A DNA stretch of 64,000 nucleotides from Roseiarcus sp963770035 (lineage in GTDB: Bacteria > Pseudomonadota > Alphaproteobacteria > Rhizobiales > Beijerinckiaceae), in NCBI GenBank assembly GCA_963770035.1, contig CAVYON010000034.1, forward strand, positions 248,001 to 312,000. The letters run 5' to 3'. Below are positions 44,964 to 54,065 of this stretch, one piece after another. Position numbers and translations under genes: made by a program. Below the pieces are notes generated by a model. It was not told where the DNA came from. It did no database searches and saw only the letters and a list, made by a program, of their open reading frames with translations. Position 1 is the first letter of the stretch. Each line of letters begins with the position of its first letter.

Positions 44964-46046
44964 TCATGGCTCCGCTGAGACGTACCCCTCGTAGAGCGCG
45001 AGAAAATCGTCGAGCTTGATTTTGCCCTGGTAGCGCTGTCCCCAGGAGATCACGCGCAACTCGACCGTCGTCCCGACGACGCCGAGTTTCCGGACCGCAA
45101 CCCAGTGACGATTGAGCGTCCGCGTGAGTGCGTTCAGCGTCAGCGAAGTGAACCCATCCTGCCCCTTCTTCAGGAGTTCGGCGATCTGTGTGTGGCCCAT
45201 GATCATGACGACCCGGCCCGCGCCCAGCTCTTTGCAGGCTTGTTCGAGGCTCTTGAGCTTCTGGCTCTTGTCGCTCGGGTCGCTGACGGTCGTCGCTCGA
45301 TTTGTGTCGAAGATGATTTGGCCCAGCGTTTTCTCGGCGGCCCACACCACAAAAGACGGGGCGTCGATAAAGGTATGGTCCATTACGTTCTTGTATTGGG
45401 CGTTTCGGAGCATCGTACACATTGTGCCGGCGGTGAGCGTCTCGTTGACGACATTCGTGGGGGCGCCGAGGCTGCTCACGTCGCTGCACTGGCGCAGGCT
45501 TGTCAGAAGGACATAGTCGACCTCGCAGAGAATGTGCTGGCCTGCGAAACCGTGCAGCACCGAGGGCGAAGGGTCCAGCGGGAGCAAATTAAGTTTCGCC
45601 TTGCCGGAATTGAAGAGGTCGATGGCAATTTTCGTGAATGCAGCAGGGCTAAGCTTGGCGAGACTGTAAAGAATAGCGACAGCTCCACAGAGCGCTGTCG
45701 AGCCTTGTTCAATCGAGGAGGGCTTGCGCAATCGAAGAGCCAACTGGAACGCGAAACGCGGAGCGGAAACATTGACAAAATGAGCGGATTTCGCTGCCTT
45801 TTTTCCGAGCGCCCACTCGCGGACGCCGTTGATCGACTCGACACGCGGGGCGCCGAGGGTCTTCAGGTCTATGGAATTCTTTCGTGTCTCCCTGGCGACG
45901 ACGTCGCCAAACCATTCCAGGAACAACGGGAGCTCAAGATCATCCGGCTGCTCAAAACTGCCCAAGTCCGAATAGAGCTTCGCCACCGCCTTGTTGGCGT
46001 CGGACATCTTCTTCAGTTCCTCAAAATAGGTCAAAAAATCTGTCAT
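44964..46046 (-). CDS. Unknown protein with possible papain-like cysteine-peptidase fold
   Basis: 360-361 residues, no signal peptide. Two segments suggest a Cys-His active site: IEQGSTALCGAVAILYSLA (Gln114-Cys120) and LNRHWVAVRKL (His314), followed by a strand VISWGQRY, the order and spacing of the papain-like Q-C-H-(N/D) arrangement, although an Asn/Asp third residue is not evident. The region between (residues ~150-300) is of unknown fold. Start at 46046 has GGAGG 8 bases upstream. G+C is lower than in flanking housekeeping genes. Cytosolic enzyme or toxin-like effector; assignment is tentative. Confidence 0.5.
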   Translation of the reverse strand: MTDFLTYFEELKKMSDANKAVAKLYSDLGSFEQPDDLELPLFLEWFGDVVARETRKNSIDLKTLGAPRVESINGVREWALGKKAAKSAHFVNVSAPRFAFQLALRLRKPSSIEQGSTALCGAVAILYSLAKLSPAAFTKIAIDLFNSGKAKLNLLPLDPSPSVLHGFAGQHILCEVDYVLLTSLRQCSDVSSLGAPTNVVNETLTAGTMCTMLRNAQYKNVMDHTFIDAPSFVVWAAEKTLGQIIFDTNRATTVSDPSDKSQKLKSLEQACKELGAGRVVMIMGHTQIAELLKKGQDGFTSLTLNALTRTLNRHWVAVRKLGVVGTTVELRVISWGQRYQGKIKLDDFLALYEGYVSAEP

Positions 46047-46361
46047 CGCGACGACCTCCGCGAGTAAACCCAGTTTGTTGGCGGCCCCAACGCGAACGAG
46101 CCTCGCTCCAATCGGCCTGACCAATGACCGCTCCCAGAGTCCTCATCATTGCTCGATTTTCGAGTCGAGGACAGAGACCGCGCCCTGCTTGGCCGGCCAG
46201 GAGAGACACGGGCGCCGGGATGAGGGGATGCTGCTTCGTCCCCCCGGATCGCTGGCCTGATCGATAGCCGAAGCCCGATGAAGAGCGGGACTATAATAAG
46301 AGCTGTGCGGGTGAGCCGCCCCAGCTGGCTCGACGGACATCACCGGCGCCCGAGGATTGGC
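46047..46361. other. 315-base gap; possible promoter, no gene seen
   Basis: A TATAAT-like element lies near 46290 (ACTATAATAAG on the plus strand), but no gene follows in that direction. The gap separates the cysteine-peptidase-like gene from the next hydrolase stop. Confidence 0.35.
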
Positions 46362-47303
46362 CTATCCGTTTCTCGTTTCACCTCGCGATCCGTCTGGTCG
46401 TTCCTCAGCGGCCCAATCACGAACCTTCATCACCGCCTCGGCGAAATCCTGAGGCGCCTCCTGAGGCAGATTGTGGCCGGCATCGACGACGCGGTGTTCG
46501 TGCCGCCGGACGAACATGCGGGCATGGTGTGCGGTGCCGCCGGGCTTCAGCGGGTCGTTCGCGCCGTCGATCGTCACCGTCGGCGCCCTGATCGCCGGCT
46601 TCTGCGCAAGGCGATCTTCGAGCGGCTGCAGCGCGGGGTCGCCCGCCTCGAGGCCAAAGACGCTGCGGTAACAGTGGATCACGACATCGACGAAGTCAGG
46701 ATTTTCGAATGCGACCGCCGACCGGGCGAACGTCGCCTCATCGAACCGCCAGCCGGGCGACCATTCGCTCCACAGGATCCGGGCGAGCTCGCGGCGGTGT
46801 TCGGACAGGCATTCGCGCCCGCGCTCGGTCTGGAAGAGATGCTGATACCAGAAGACCCGCTCGAGCGACGGCGGCGCCGGGCGCCGTTGTCCCGCGACAT
46901 CGATCACGTCGTATCCCGCATAAGAGACGAGACCGCCAATCCGGTCCGGCCACAGCGCCGCCGCGACGCAGGACGCGTTGCCTCCCCAATCGTAACCGCC
47001 GAGGATCGGACGTTTAAGACCGAGCGCATCGGCAAGCTGGACGATGTCCGAGCCGCGGGCCGCCTGCTGCCCGCTCCGCATAACCGTGTCGGCAATAAAG
47101 CGGGTCGGGCCGAACCCGCGGGTATAGGGGGCGATGACTCTCGCTCCCGCTCCCCCCAGGATCGAGGCAACGTCATCGAAGGCATGGACGTCATAAGGAA
47201 AGCCGTGCGACAGGATGACCGGCCAGCCATGGGCTGGACCGTGCTCGACATAGGCGATCGACAGGGCGTCGGTCGTGACGCGTCTCACCGGCGGCTCATC
47301 CAT
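46362..47303 (-). CDS. Alpha/beta hydrolase, epoxide-hydrolase/dehalogenase-like
   Basis: 313 residues. HGFPYDVHAFDDV oxyanion region, nucleophile GGYDWGGNASC where Asp replaces Ser (as in epoxide hydrolases and haloalkane dehalogenases), cap domain with WYQHLFQTERGR, and the catalytic His in VDAGHNLPQEAPQDF. Substrate unknown. The ATG overlaps the YcaQ-like stop by eight bases, so the two are coupled. Confidence 0.85.
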   Translation of the reverse strand: MDEPPVRRVTTDALSIAYVEHGPAHGWPVILSHGFPYDVHAFDDVASILGGAGARVIAPYTRGFGPTRFIADTVMRSGQQAARGSDIVQLADALGLKRPILGGYDWGGNASCVAAALWPDRIGGLVSYAGYDVIDVAGQRRPAPPSLERVFWYQHLFQTERGRECLSEHRRELARILWSEWSPGWRFDEATFARSAVAFENPDFVDVVIHCYRSVFGLEAGDPALQPLEDRLAQKPAIRAPTVTIDGANDPLKPGGTAHHARMFVRRHEHRVVDAGHNLPQEAPQDFAEAVMKVRDWAAEERPDGSRGETRNG

Positions 47304-48557
47304 GACAGGCCCCCTCGGACTGCGCGGGCGCCGGCTCGACAGAGGCCGGCCCCGCTTCGGCCCGAAGCGTCGGGAAGATACGGTCGATGGCGGCCTCCGG
47401 CGCGACCGTGAGGCTCGACAATCCGAGCCATGACGCCATCAGCCGAAGCTCCTCGATCAGCCTTTCCCCGGTGGGTTGCGGCGCGCCGGACTCGAGGTGC
47501 GCACGCTGGACGACCAATGTGGCCGCCCTGCGATCCGCCTTCAGGTCGACGCGGGCGACGAGCGCGCCGTCCATCAGGAAGGGCAGCACGTAGTAGCCGT
47601 GCTCGCGCTTGTGCGCGGGCGTATAGATTTCGAGCCGATAGCGGAACCCGAACAGTCTCTCGGTTCGCGGACGGCGCCAAACAAGCGGATCGAACGGCGA
47701 CAGCAGCGCAGCGCCTTCGGGCTTGCGGCCGGCGCGGGCGCCTTCGTGCAGATAGGCCTGGTCGCGCCAGCCGCGCACGCGCACGGGGATCAGGGTCCCC
47801 TGTTCGACCAGCTGTTCGATCGGCGCCCGCGCGTCTGCGGCGGCGATGCGATAGTAGTCGCGCAGATCGTCCGCCGTCGCAACGCCGAGGGCCCGCGCCG
47901 AGCGCGCCAGCAGCGCCCGCCGGGCGTCGACGCCGCTCGGCGTGGGGAACTCCAGGATCGCGTGGGGCAACACCCGCTCGGGCAGGTCGTAGACGCGCTC
48001 GAAGCTGCCTCGGCGGTGAGTTGCGGCGATAAGCCCGGCCCAGAACAGCCATTCCAGCGCGTGCTTGGCGGCGCTCCACACCCACATGCCCTTGGCGGCT
48101 CTGGTATCCGCCACGTCGGAAGCGGCCAGCGGCCCTCTCGGCCTCGATGCGGGCGAGCATGGCGTCGGCCTCGCCCCGCCTCTCCCCCGCGAAGGGTTCG
48201 AGCTGTCGCCACACGCCTTTGCCGCGAAGCGCGCGGGCCATCCGCCAGCGCAGCAGGGGCTGGCAGTCGATCGGCAGCAGCGACGCTTCGTGTCCCCAAT
48301 ATTCGAAGACACGCCTGGGTTTGGCTGCCGTGACCGCGTCCAGGAGGGCGGGTTCATAGGGGCCGAGGCGGGAGTAGAGCGGCAGATACTGGGCGCGGAC
48401 GAGAACGTTCACGCTGTCGATCTGAAGGCATGCCGAGCCGATCGATTCCCTTGCGCAGCTCCGCCGCGCCCCCCGCCTCGTGGCGGCGCATCGCGTTGAA
48501 GCCCTGCGCTGTCAGCGCGATGCGACGGGCCTCGGAAGCGGAGAGTTCGGCTTTCAG
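47296..48557 (-). CDS. YcaQ/AlkX-like winged-helix protein (two apparent frameshifts)
   Basis: HTH_42 family. Segments in order: LSASEARRIALTAQGF, LQIDSVNVLVRAQYLPLYSR, GHEASLLPID, AKHALEWLFWAGLIAATHRRG, FERVYDLPERVLP and LSPFDPLVWRRPRTERLFGF. Relatives unhook interstrand DNA crosslinks (YcaQ). The frame changes twice: near 48430 (an extra A in GGCATGCCTT) and near 48130 (in a GCCGCTGGCCGC run). After correction about 420 residues. The true start could not be fixed; CTG at 48557 follows AGGAG and is where a start codon is expected. Confidence 0.7.
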
Positions 48558-48603
48558 GTTTGCGCTCCTGATATCCCGAGGAGCTTCAATTCCAGTCTGC
48601 CCG

Positions 48604-48900
48604 TCATGCCGCGTTGCGTGGTTCGATCGCCGCGAGGTCGGCCGCCAGTCGTTCCGCCTGCACGTGCAGGTCGTATTTCGACTGCATGTTCATGAACCAC
48701 TGAGGATCGACGCCGAAAAAGCGGCCGAGCCGCAGCGCGATGGCCGCCGTGATGCCTTGCCGACCGTGGCAAATGTCATTGATCCGACTGCGCGTGACAT
48801 GAATAGCCTTGGCTAAGGCATAGACGGTCAGGCCCATCGGCTCGAGGAATTCCTCGCGCAGGACGACGCCGGGGTGGGGCATGGGAATATCGGCGGCCAT
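48604..48900 (-). CDS. higA: HigA-type antitoxin (XRE helix-turn-helix)
   Basis: 98 residues. PHPGVVLREEFLEPMGLTVYALAKAIHVTRSRINDICHG with GITAAIALRLGRFFGVDPQWFMNMQ is the HigA/VapI signature. It binds its operator and neutralises HigB. AGGAAGG precedes ATG 48900. Its partner toxin gene immediately upstream is cut off (next entry), so this is an orphan antitoxin. Confidence 0.88.
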   Translation of the reverse strand: MAADIPMPHPGVVLREEFLEPMGLTVYALAKAIHVTRSRINDICHGRQGITAAIALRLGRFFGVDPQWFMNMQSKYDLHVQAERLAADLAAIEPRNAA

Positions 48901-48914
48901 CGGCCCTTCCTTCC

Positions 48915-49010
48915 TCAATGGTAGTCAACGAATTCGACGTCGTAAGCGTCGCCGTAACGCCAGACAAAACAGATGCGCCATTGCTCGTTCACACGGAGCG
49001 GTTGGGATTG
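48915..49010 (-). pseudogene. higB: 3' remnant of higB toxin gene
   Basis: About 28 codons, PLRVNEQWRICFVWRYGDAY then DVEFVDYH and a stop 14 bases before higA: the HigB C-terminus. The 5' two-thirds of the toxin is missing; homology stops near 49001-49010, where AT-rich foreign DNA begins. No start codon remains, so no toxin is made. Confidence 0.75.
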
Positions 49011-49012
49011 CG

Positions 49013-51025
49013 TCACGGCCGCGGAAAAATTGGATTCCAAGCCCGGCCTCCCACTCGCCCATTGCTCCAAAATATCGGGAGCGTATTGTTCGGGATCGTA
49101 TTGTGAAAAGCAACTAGCGCGCCTAACCCACCGAACCCGAGCGGCGCGTCAGGATACAGCTCCCGTCCAAGTTGCAACACTACATCTCGGGCAAAGCGTC
49201 GCTCCCCTTCGTATTCAAATATCCCTGAGTCATCGGCACAACTCCGAAGCTCATCGCCCAGTACTGTACTACCTACAACATGAATTCCTCCGCATTTTGA
49301 ACGTATATTGTCCAATGCCTCAGGAAAAGAATACATGATAAACAATGATATTCTCCCCTCCTTGAGGTACTTTAACCAGACTCCTCTCTCAATCTTATCT
49401 CGCAAACGACTAATTCCTTTCACAAGGCTATCGCCGGTCCCTGCGAAGTCATCGACAATTACGAGCAATGGATCATCATCCAAATGCCGCTCCATCCATG
49501 TCCCCATCTCTTCAGCTGCACCACACTTCCCTGGGCGCATTATGTTACGAAGTTCACGCGCGGTTGCAGCACCGCTTTTGACTCCAGAATCGACATAGGC
49601 TAAACATAAATTATCCAGCCGACCTCGCTCAACCTTCCATTTCTTGTCACCAACCTCAAGCCTACGTGCTTTCACCATTTCCTCAATCTTCGAATAGGCA
49701 AGGCTCCGTGATCCCTCGTTAATGAATCCCTTTTCTGCTAAACGCTTAAGTAGTTGGAACGCGACCTCGATACGGGAGTCGTCATCAAACTGCCGAAGCC
49801 ACGATCGAATTTCTGCAACATCTTTCTGACGCCCGCAATAAATCAGTTTCTGAGATATCGCTAACAATTCATCCTCGGGAATTAGGAATCCAATTGGCTC
49901 AGAATGCTTATCAATAACGGCCGACATTTCCGGTTGCACAACTTCGGTGCGCTGAATTGCTCGGTATTTAGTCCAATTAGGCAATAACTTTGCAACTGCG
50001 TTTTCTCGTAACCATTCGCCGAAGATCTGCAGGCCAATAAAAAATTGATCCTCAGCCTCCCGCTTCTTTATAATACGTCGACTGAACAGCCTTTCACATG
50101 CACGCCTTAGCTCATTTTCTGTCGCGTAATCATTTTGGGCAAGTGGGAGCCCTTCCTGGGCAGCCACTAGGTCATCAACTGATTCGTAATGCCCTCCGAT
50201 AATCGAAATACATGCAAGGGCGATGCATATCTCACTCTCAGCCTGTTGTCTTTCTTTAGCATCAAGAATAGGGTTATCCTGCCAAAACTGGGCAAAATTG
50301 GATTCACCGAGGGCTCTAAGCATATGTTGCCTGACAGCATTTGTGTCATTACCGTCGACAAAAGTTCGATGTTCCTGGAGACAGCGGTCAAAGACATAAA
50401 AACAAAAATTGTTTATGTAGAATGGATTACCGTCTGTGTAGTCGACAATAAAGTCGATCGCCTCCTTTGAAAATTCAATCGCGCCCTTGACCGGACTCTC
50501 AATAAGCGACTTGCACTCCGTGCGACTGACGATCTTGTCTAGATGCACGTTAGTCCACTTATTAAGATCGGCTTGGTGCACGTGATAAATAGCTTCCATG
50601 CGCTCGCTTCCAACAAAGAAAAAAGTTAGTCCGGCTTCTGATATTGATCGCAAAGCCTTTACGAACTGCTTCCCTCTTTCGCCGAGATAGAATTTCGAAT
50701 CGATGTCATCGAATTCGTCTATAATGATAATAAACTTACGTGATTGCGACCTCTCCAAAAGACTTTCAGTAAAACTTACGAGCCGGCCCATTCCGGCTCC
50801 GAATTCCGACTCGGTTGGTACCGTGACTGAAAGCCCTGACTTCTCAGCTATACGGCGTGCAATTAGATGCCCGATCTCGCCTTCATGCAACGCCCCAATT
50901 TCTCCCATTCTCAGTATTAGACAAACAGTGTTCGGCATAGGAGAGAGTTGCGAGGCAAATACTTGCAAAAGAGACGTCTTACCTATCCTTTTTTGACCCC
51001 AAATGAAAGTCGATGCGCCCGACAT
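49013..51025 (-). CDS. STAND/AAA-type ATPase with PRTase-like C-terminal domain (3' part of a split large gene)
   Basis: 670 residues as read from 51025. Walker A GQKRIGKTSLL (residues 10-20), Walker B FIIIIDEFDDID (98-109), a sensor-like FFFVGSERM, and DGNPFYINNF (199-207) typical of STAND/AAA_16 ATPases. A winged-helix-like segment follows. The C-terminal ~200 residues carry LLVIVDDFAGTGDSL (520-534), a PRPP-loop, and PNNTLPIFW near the end, resembling the PRTase-CE domain of bacterial conflict systems. Base composition is far more A+T-rich than the rest of the window. The frame continues upstream into GRDAVLRTLTLAAM, completing an FxGRD motif shared with the next ORF. Effector/sensor roles are inference. 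Confidence 0.8.
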   Translation of the reverse strand: MSGASTFIWGQKRIGKTSLLQVFASQLSPMPNTVCLILRMGEIGALHEGEIGHLIARRIAEKSGLSVTVPTESEFGAGMGRLVSFTESLLERSQSRKFIIIIDEFDDIDSKFYLGERGKQFVKALRSISEAGLTFFFVGSERMEAIYHVHQADLNKWTNVHLDKIVSRTECKSLIESPVKGAIEFSKEAIDFIVDYTDGNPFYINNFCFYVFDRCLQEHRTFVDGNDTNAVRQHMLRALGESNFAQFWQDNPILDAKERQQAESEICIALACISIIGGHYESVDDLVAAQEGLPLAQNDYATENELRRACERLFSRRIIKKREAEDQFFIGLQIFGEWLRENAVAKLLPNWTKYRAIQRTEVVQPEMSAVIDKHSEPIGFLIPEDELLAISQKLIYCGRQKDVAEIRSWLRQFDDDSRIEVAFQLLKRLAEKGFINEGSRSLAYSKIEEMVKARRLEVGDKKWKVERGRLDNLCLAYVDSGVKSGAATARELRNIMRPGKCGAAEEMGTWMERHLDDDPLLVIVDDFAGTGDSLVKGISRLRDKIERGVWLKYLKEGRISLFIMYSFPEALDNIRSKCGGIHVVGSTVLGDELRSCADDSGIFEYEGERRFARDVVLQLGRELYPDAPLGFGGLGALVAFHNTIPNNTLPIFWSNGRVGGRAWNPIFPRP

Positions 51026-51036
51026 TGCGGCAAGCG

Positions 51037-52317
51037 TTAGTGTTCGCAGTACCGCGTCACGACCAAATAGACGTTCTCGGCTTCGAATTGGATCAGGCTA
51101 TACGGAGGATCGGCAATCAAAGCCTCCCAATTTGGCTCCGACTCTTGTTGCTTTATAACAATGCAATCTGGGAAGCTGGCTTCATTGCCTCTAGCGGTCT
51201 GGCAGAGCCATACGATGTTGACGGCTGCTTCGTTTGTTGGCACGGCAAGCGTCAGACGTACGCGGACGAGTTGCTCCGCACCTGGAGCTACATCGAAAGG
51301 TCCGGACGGCTCAACCAGCGAGAACTTCGCTACCCCACCTTCGTCATCATTTTTCATCGACACGAAAAAGGCATGTCCTCGTCCGGAGTTATGCAAAGCA
51401 AAAGACAAATATATATCCCGTGCCGATTCGTAAAGATGCGCCTTTGTTGAAGAATTACGAAGCGCAAGCACCGGCGCGAGAGCAAATTCTCCTCGCGTTT
51501 GAGCGTCGTCCAGAAGTGCAGACAGGTGGGTTAGGATCGGTCGGACAATACTGCTCCAAGCAAAGCTGAATGGTTGCGACTCATTTGATGTATTAAAGCA
51601 ACCATTGACGTTCTCAAGCATCTCAGGAGCACGTCGAATCACCTGAACGTCGTCGTTTCGCTCATATGCCTCACACAATTTTCTAAACGACGGCCCCAGC
51701 ACCATCTCAAGATCGCGAAGGAACTCGCACTCTGCAGGTATAAGTATTTCATATAAAGAACGAGAGGCCCGAACAAGTTCAATAGAGGCGTTTCTTACAG
51801 TGGCTAACGTTGTCCGTACAAATCTCTTGGCAGCAACTTCAAGTTCAGTTATTTTCAGCTCAAGACCTGCAGAAGCTAAATTGCAGCTATCCAGTGGAGA
51901 TCGACGGTCCTCTATTTCGTAAATTGAGGAAATTGAGTCTCTCAGTTTAAAGGCAAGATCGCCGATGTCGGAGGGAGGTTCGACGGAAATCTTACGTAGA
52001 CGGTAAAGTGTGTTGATTAGTGCAACTGAGAGGCTTGATTTGGGTATCGAATTGACCTGCTCAATGAGTTCATCGAGTGTCTTAGGCTCAAACAAGGGGC
52101 CTTTCGATGACGCCCAGGCGACAACGATTTGTGCAAATATCTGTCCATCCGGATCAAGATGATCCGCTGAAAGCCTACGTAAAAGTAATTCCCCAACGAC
52201 AAAGAAATTGCCGGTGTCCCGTACTGCAGAAATAGTTTCGTCAAATATCGCATTCGTATCTACTAATAGGTCGGTATTTCCCTCGCCTACGTCGGTATCC
52301 TTGGAATTGGAGTCCAA
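51037..52317 (-). CDS. N-terminal part of the same large protein: helical region plus Ig-like beta-sandwich
   Basis: 426 residues from TTG 52317. A helical N-terminus (residues ~1-270) precedes a predicted beta-sandwich (~280-391; LSFALHNSGRGHAFFVSM, PSGPFDVAPGAEQLVRVRL). It ends DPPYSLIQFEAENVYL, which runs into the ATPase frame as ENVY(F)GRDAVLRTL if one T is restored in the TTT run at 51065-51067. So the two ORFs are one gene of about 1100 codons. The frame is open upstream to about 52530 without ATG/GTG/TTG before 52317, so the true start may be further upstream. No database family was recognised for the N-terminal region. Confidence 0.72.
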   Translation of the reverse strand: MDSNSKDTDVGEGNTDLLVDTNAIFDETISAVRDTGNFFVVGELLLRRLSADHLDPDGQIFAQIVVAWASSKGPLFEPKTLDELIEQVNSIPKSSLSVALINTLYRLRKISVEPPSDIGDLAFKLRDSISSIYEIEDRRSPLDSCNLASAGLELKITELEVAAKRFVRTTLATVRNASIELVRASRSLYEILIPAECEFLRDLEMVLGPSFRKLCEAYERNDDVQVIRRAPEMLENVNGCFNTSNESQPFSFAWSSIVRPILTHLSALLDDAQTRGEFALAPVLALRNSSTKAHLYESARDIYLSFALHNSGRGHAFFVSMKNDDEGGVAKFSLVEPSGPFDVAPGAEQLVRVRLTLAVPTNEAAVNIVWLCQTARGNEASFPDCIVIKQQESEPNWEALIADPPYSLIQFEAENVYLVVTRYCEH

Positions 52318-52742
52318 AGCTCTGACGACTTGTGTCTGCGAGGCGAAAAAATCCTCAATATGACGTCGGACAACTCGAGCAAGCTCCTTATTCCATCTCT
52401 GGTGAATAGGCTTTGGGAGCGCTGAGGTCTTCAGTTTGCCGTCACGCCATTTTGAGACTAACGCCAGCTCCTGGCCATGAAATCCGACGCGATGTCCTTG
52501 AAGAAAACAACGCGTGCTGCAGATACGGTTTCACGGTCGAGGGGCGGAAACGTTGGATAACTATCATTGGGTTCCGCCGGTCGGGCGATACGCCTTGCCT
52601 CGTCCCACACAAAACGGTCGCTTCTGTTCAAAGAAGCGTCCCAAAGGTCTTGGCGGATATGTTCTCGTGCGGATTGCCGCACCTGGACACTCGGCGTCGA
52701 CGCCGGTGTAGTGTCATTGCGGCTTTTGATCATTGGTACCCC
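52318..52742. other. Right junction of the AT-rich island; no gene assigned
   Basis: G+C climbs back towards the chromosomal value over this 425-base stretch. The minus frame of the large gene stays open to about 52530 with coding-like content (WRDGKLKTSALPKPIHQRW, ELARVVRRHIEDFF) but no standard start codon. A plus-strand phrase GRKRWITI recalls the N-terminus of phage-type integrases, too short to call. Confidence 0.35.
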
Positions 52743-53064
52743 TCAGCGCCCAACTATCGAGAAGGGAAGTTGGTGTAGCTCGCCGGACATAAAATCGAAG
52801 GCGCGCCTTGCTAGCTCTGGACTTTGTCTCACCACGCCTTTCTCGCAAATCGTCAGGTCCGCAGGATGCAAGGCCTCTGATCCCAGAAATGCAAGCACCG
52901 CCCGGATCACGGCGATGGGCTGGCGGCGTCCCAACGGCATCAGCTGACAAGATGGTCGTTGTCATCAACCATGGTGGGAAGACGGCCATTGGCAAGTCAA
53001 TGAGAATTTCGTCGCTGTCACGCGCGTTGGGCTCGATCTGACGAAGACAGTCTTTCAGGTTCAT
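52743..53064 (-). CDS. Hypothetical protein, apparent frameshift
   Basis: N-terminal part MNLKDCLRQIEPNARDSDEI with LPMAVFPPWLMTTTILSADA, then a frame change near 52935-52945 into GRRQPIAVIRAVLAFLGSEA and SGELHQLPFSIVGR before the stop. Together about 107 residues. No family recognised. It sits between the island and era. Confidence 0.45.
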
Positions 53065-53150
53065 GCCATAGACGCGCGCCTTGCGGCGCTGGCGCGGAGG
53101 CGGGCGAAGGCAGAAGGCGAAGGGGACCGACTCGGCGTTCCGTACACCCC

Positions 53151-54065
53151 CTACCCCTTCGGAAAGTCGAGCCCCATCGCCCGGTAGCGCTCCGGGTCGT
53201 CCTGCCAGTGCTCGCGCACCTTGACGTGCAGGAAGAGATGCACCGGCGCGCCATGCGCCTCGGCGATGTCCTTGCGGGCCGCCGTCCCGATCGCCTTGAT
53301 CGTCCGGCCGCCCTCGCCGATCACGATCTTGCGGTGGCCGTCGCGGGTGACGAACACGGTCTGCTCGACCCGCGCCGAGCCGTCGGGCTGGTCCTTCCAC
53401 AAATCGGTCTCGACCGTCGCCTGATAGGGCAGTTCGTCGTGCAGCCGGTCGAACAGCTTTTCGCGGGTGATCTCGGCGGCGAGCGAGCGGATCGGCGCCT
53501 CGGCGATCTGGTCTTCGGGATAGAGCCAGGGGCCTTCGGGCAGCATCGCCGCGAGATGGTCCGTAAGCTTATCGAGGCCGTCGCGCGTGGTCGCGCTGAC
53601 CATGAAGGTTTCGGCGAACGGATGGGCGGCGTTCAGCCGGGCCGCGAGATCGAGCAGCCTTGAGCGCTCCATCAGATCGATCTTGTTGAGCGCCAGGACC
53701 TTCGGCTTGCCGCGCTCCTTGAGCGTCCCGAGGATGTGCGCAGTCTCCTCGGAGAGGGTTGCGGAAGCCGCCTCCTTGCGCGCGTCGATCAGCAGAGCCA
53801 GCGCGTCCGCGTCGGCCGCGGCGCCCCAGGCGGAGGCCACCATCGCCCGGTCGAGCCGCCGCTTCGGCGCAAACAGGCCGGGCGTGTCGACGAATACGAT
53901 CTGCGCCTCGCCCTTGGTGACGACGCCGCGTACGGTCGAACGCGTCGTCTGGGCCTTGCGGGTGACGATCGACACCTTTTCGCCGACGAGCGCGTTGATC
54001 AGGGTCGACTTGCCGGCGTTGGGCGCGCCGATCAGCGCGACGAAGCCGCAGCGGGTGGCGCTCAT
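53151..54065 (-). CDS. era: GTPase Era
   Basis: 304 residues. G1 GAPNAGKST, G3 DTPG, G4 NKID and the type-II KH domain motif GHRKIVIGEGGRTIKAIG. Binds the 3' end of 16S rRNA during small-subunit maturation. ATGA overlap with rnc; the lepB-rnc-era order is conserved in Alphaproteobacteria. Confidence 0.95.
   Translation of the reverse strand: MSATRCGFVALIGAPNAGKSTLINALVGEKVSIVTRKAQTTRSTVRGVVTKGEAQIVFVDTPGLFAPKRRLDRAMVASAWGAAADADALALLIDARKEAASATLSEETAHILGTLKERGKPKVLALNKIDLMERSRLLDLAARLNAAHPFAETFMVSATTRDGLDKLTDHLAAMLPEGPWLYPEDQIAEAPIRSLAAEITREKLFDRLHDELPYQATVETDLWKDQPDGSARVEQTVFVTRDGHRKIVIGEGGRTIKAIGTAARKDIAEAHGAPVHLFLHVKVREHWQDDPERYRAMGLDFPKG

Noticed and set aside
52550..52640. GRKRWITI phrase resembling the N-terminus of a tyrosine recombinase
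   Set aside because: Only about eight residues fit; no catalytic domain or att-type repeat follows, so no integrase is called.
52458..52733. 91-residue minus-strand ORF beside the island
   Set aside because: No ribosome site, no recognisable family, and it overlaps the coding-like extension of the large gene in another frame.
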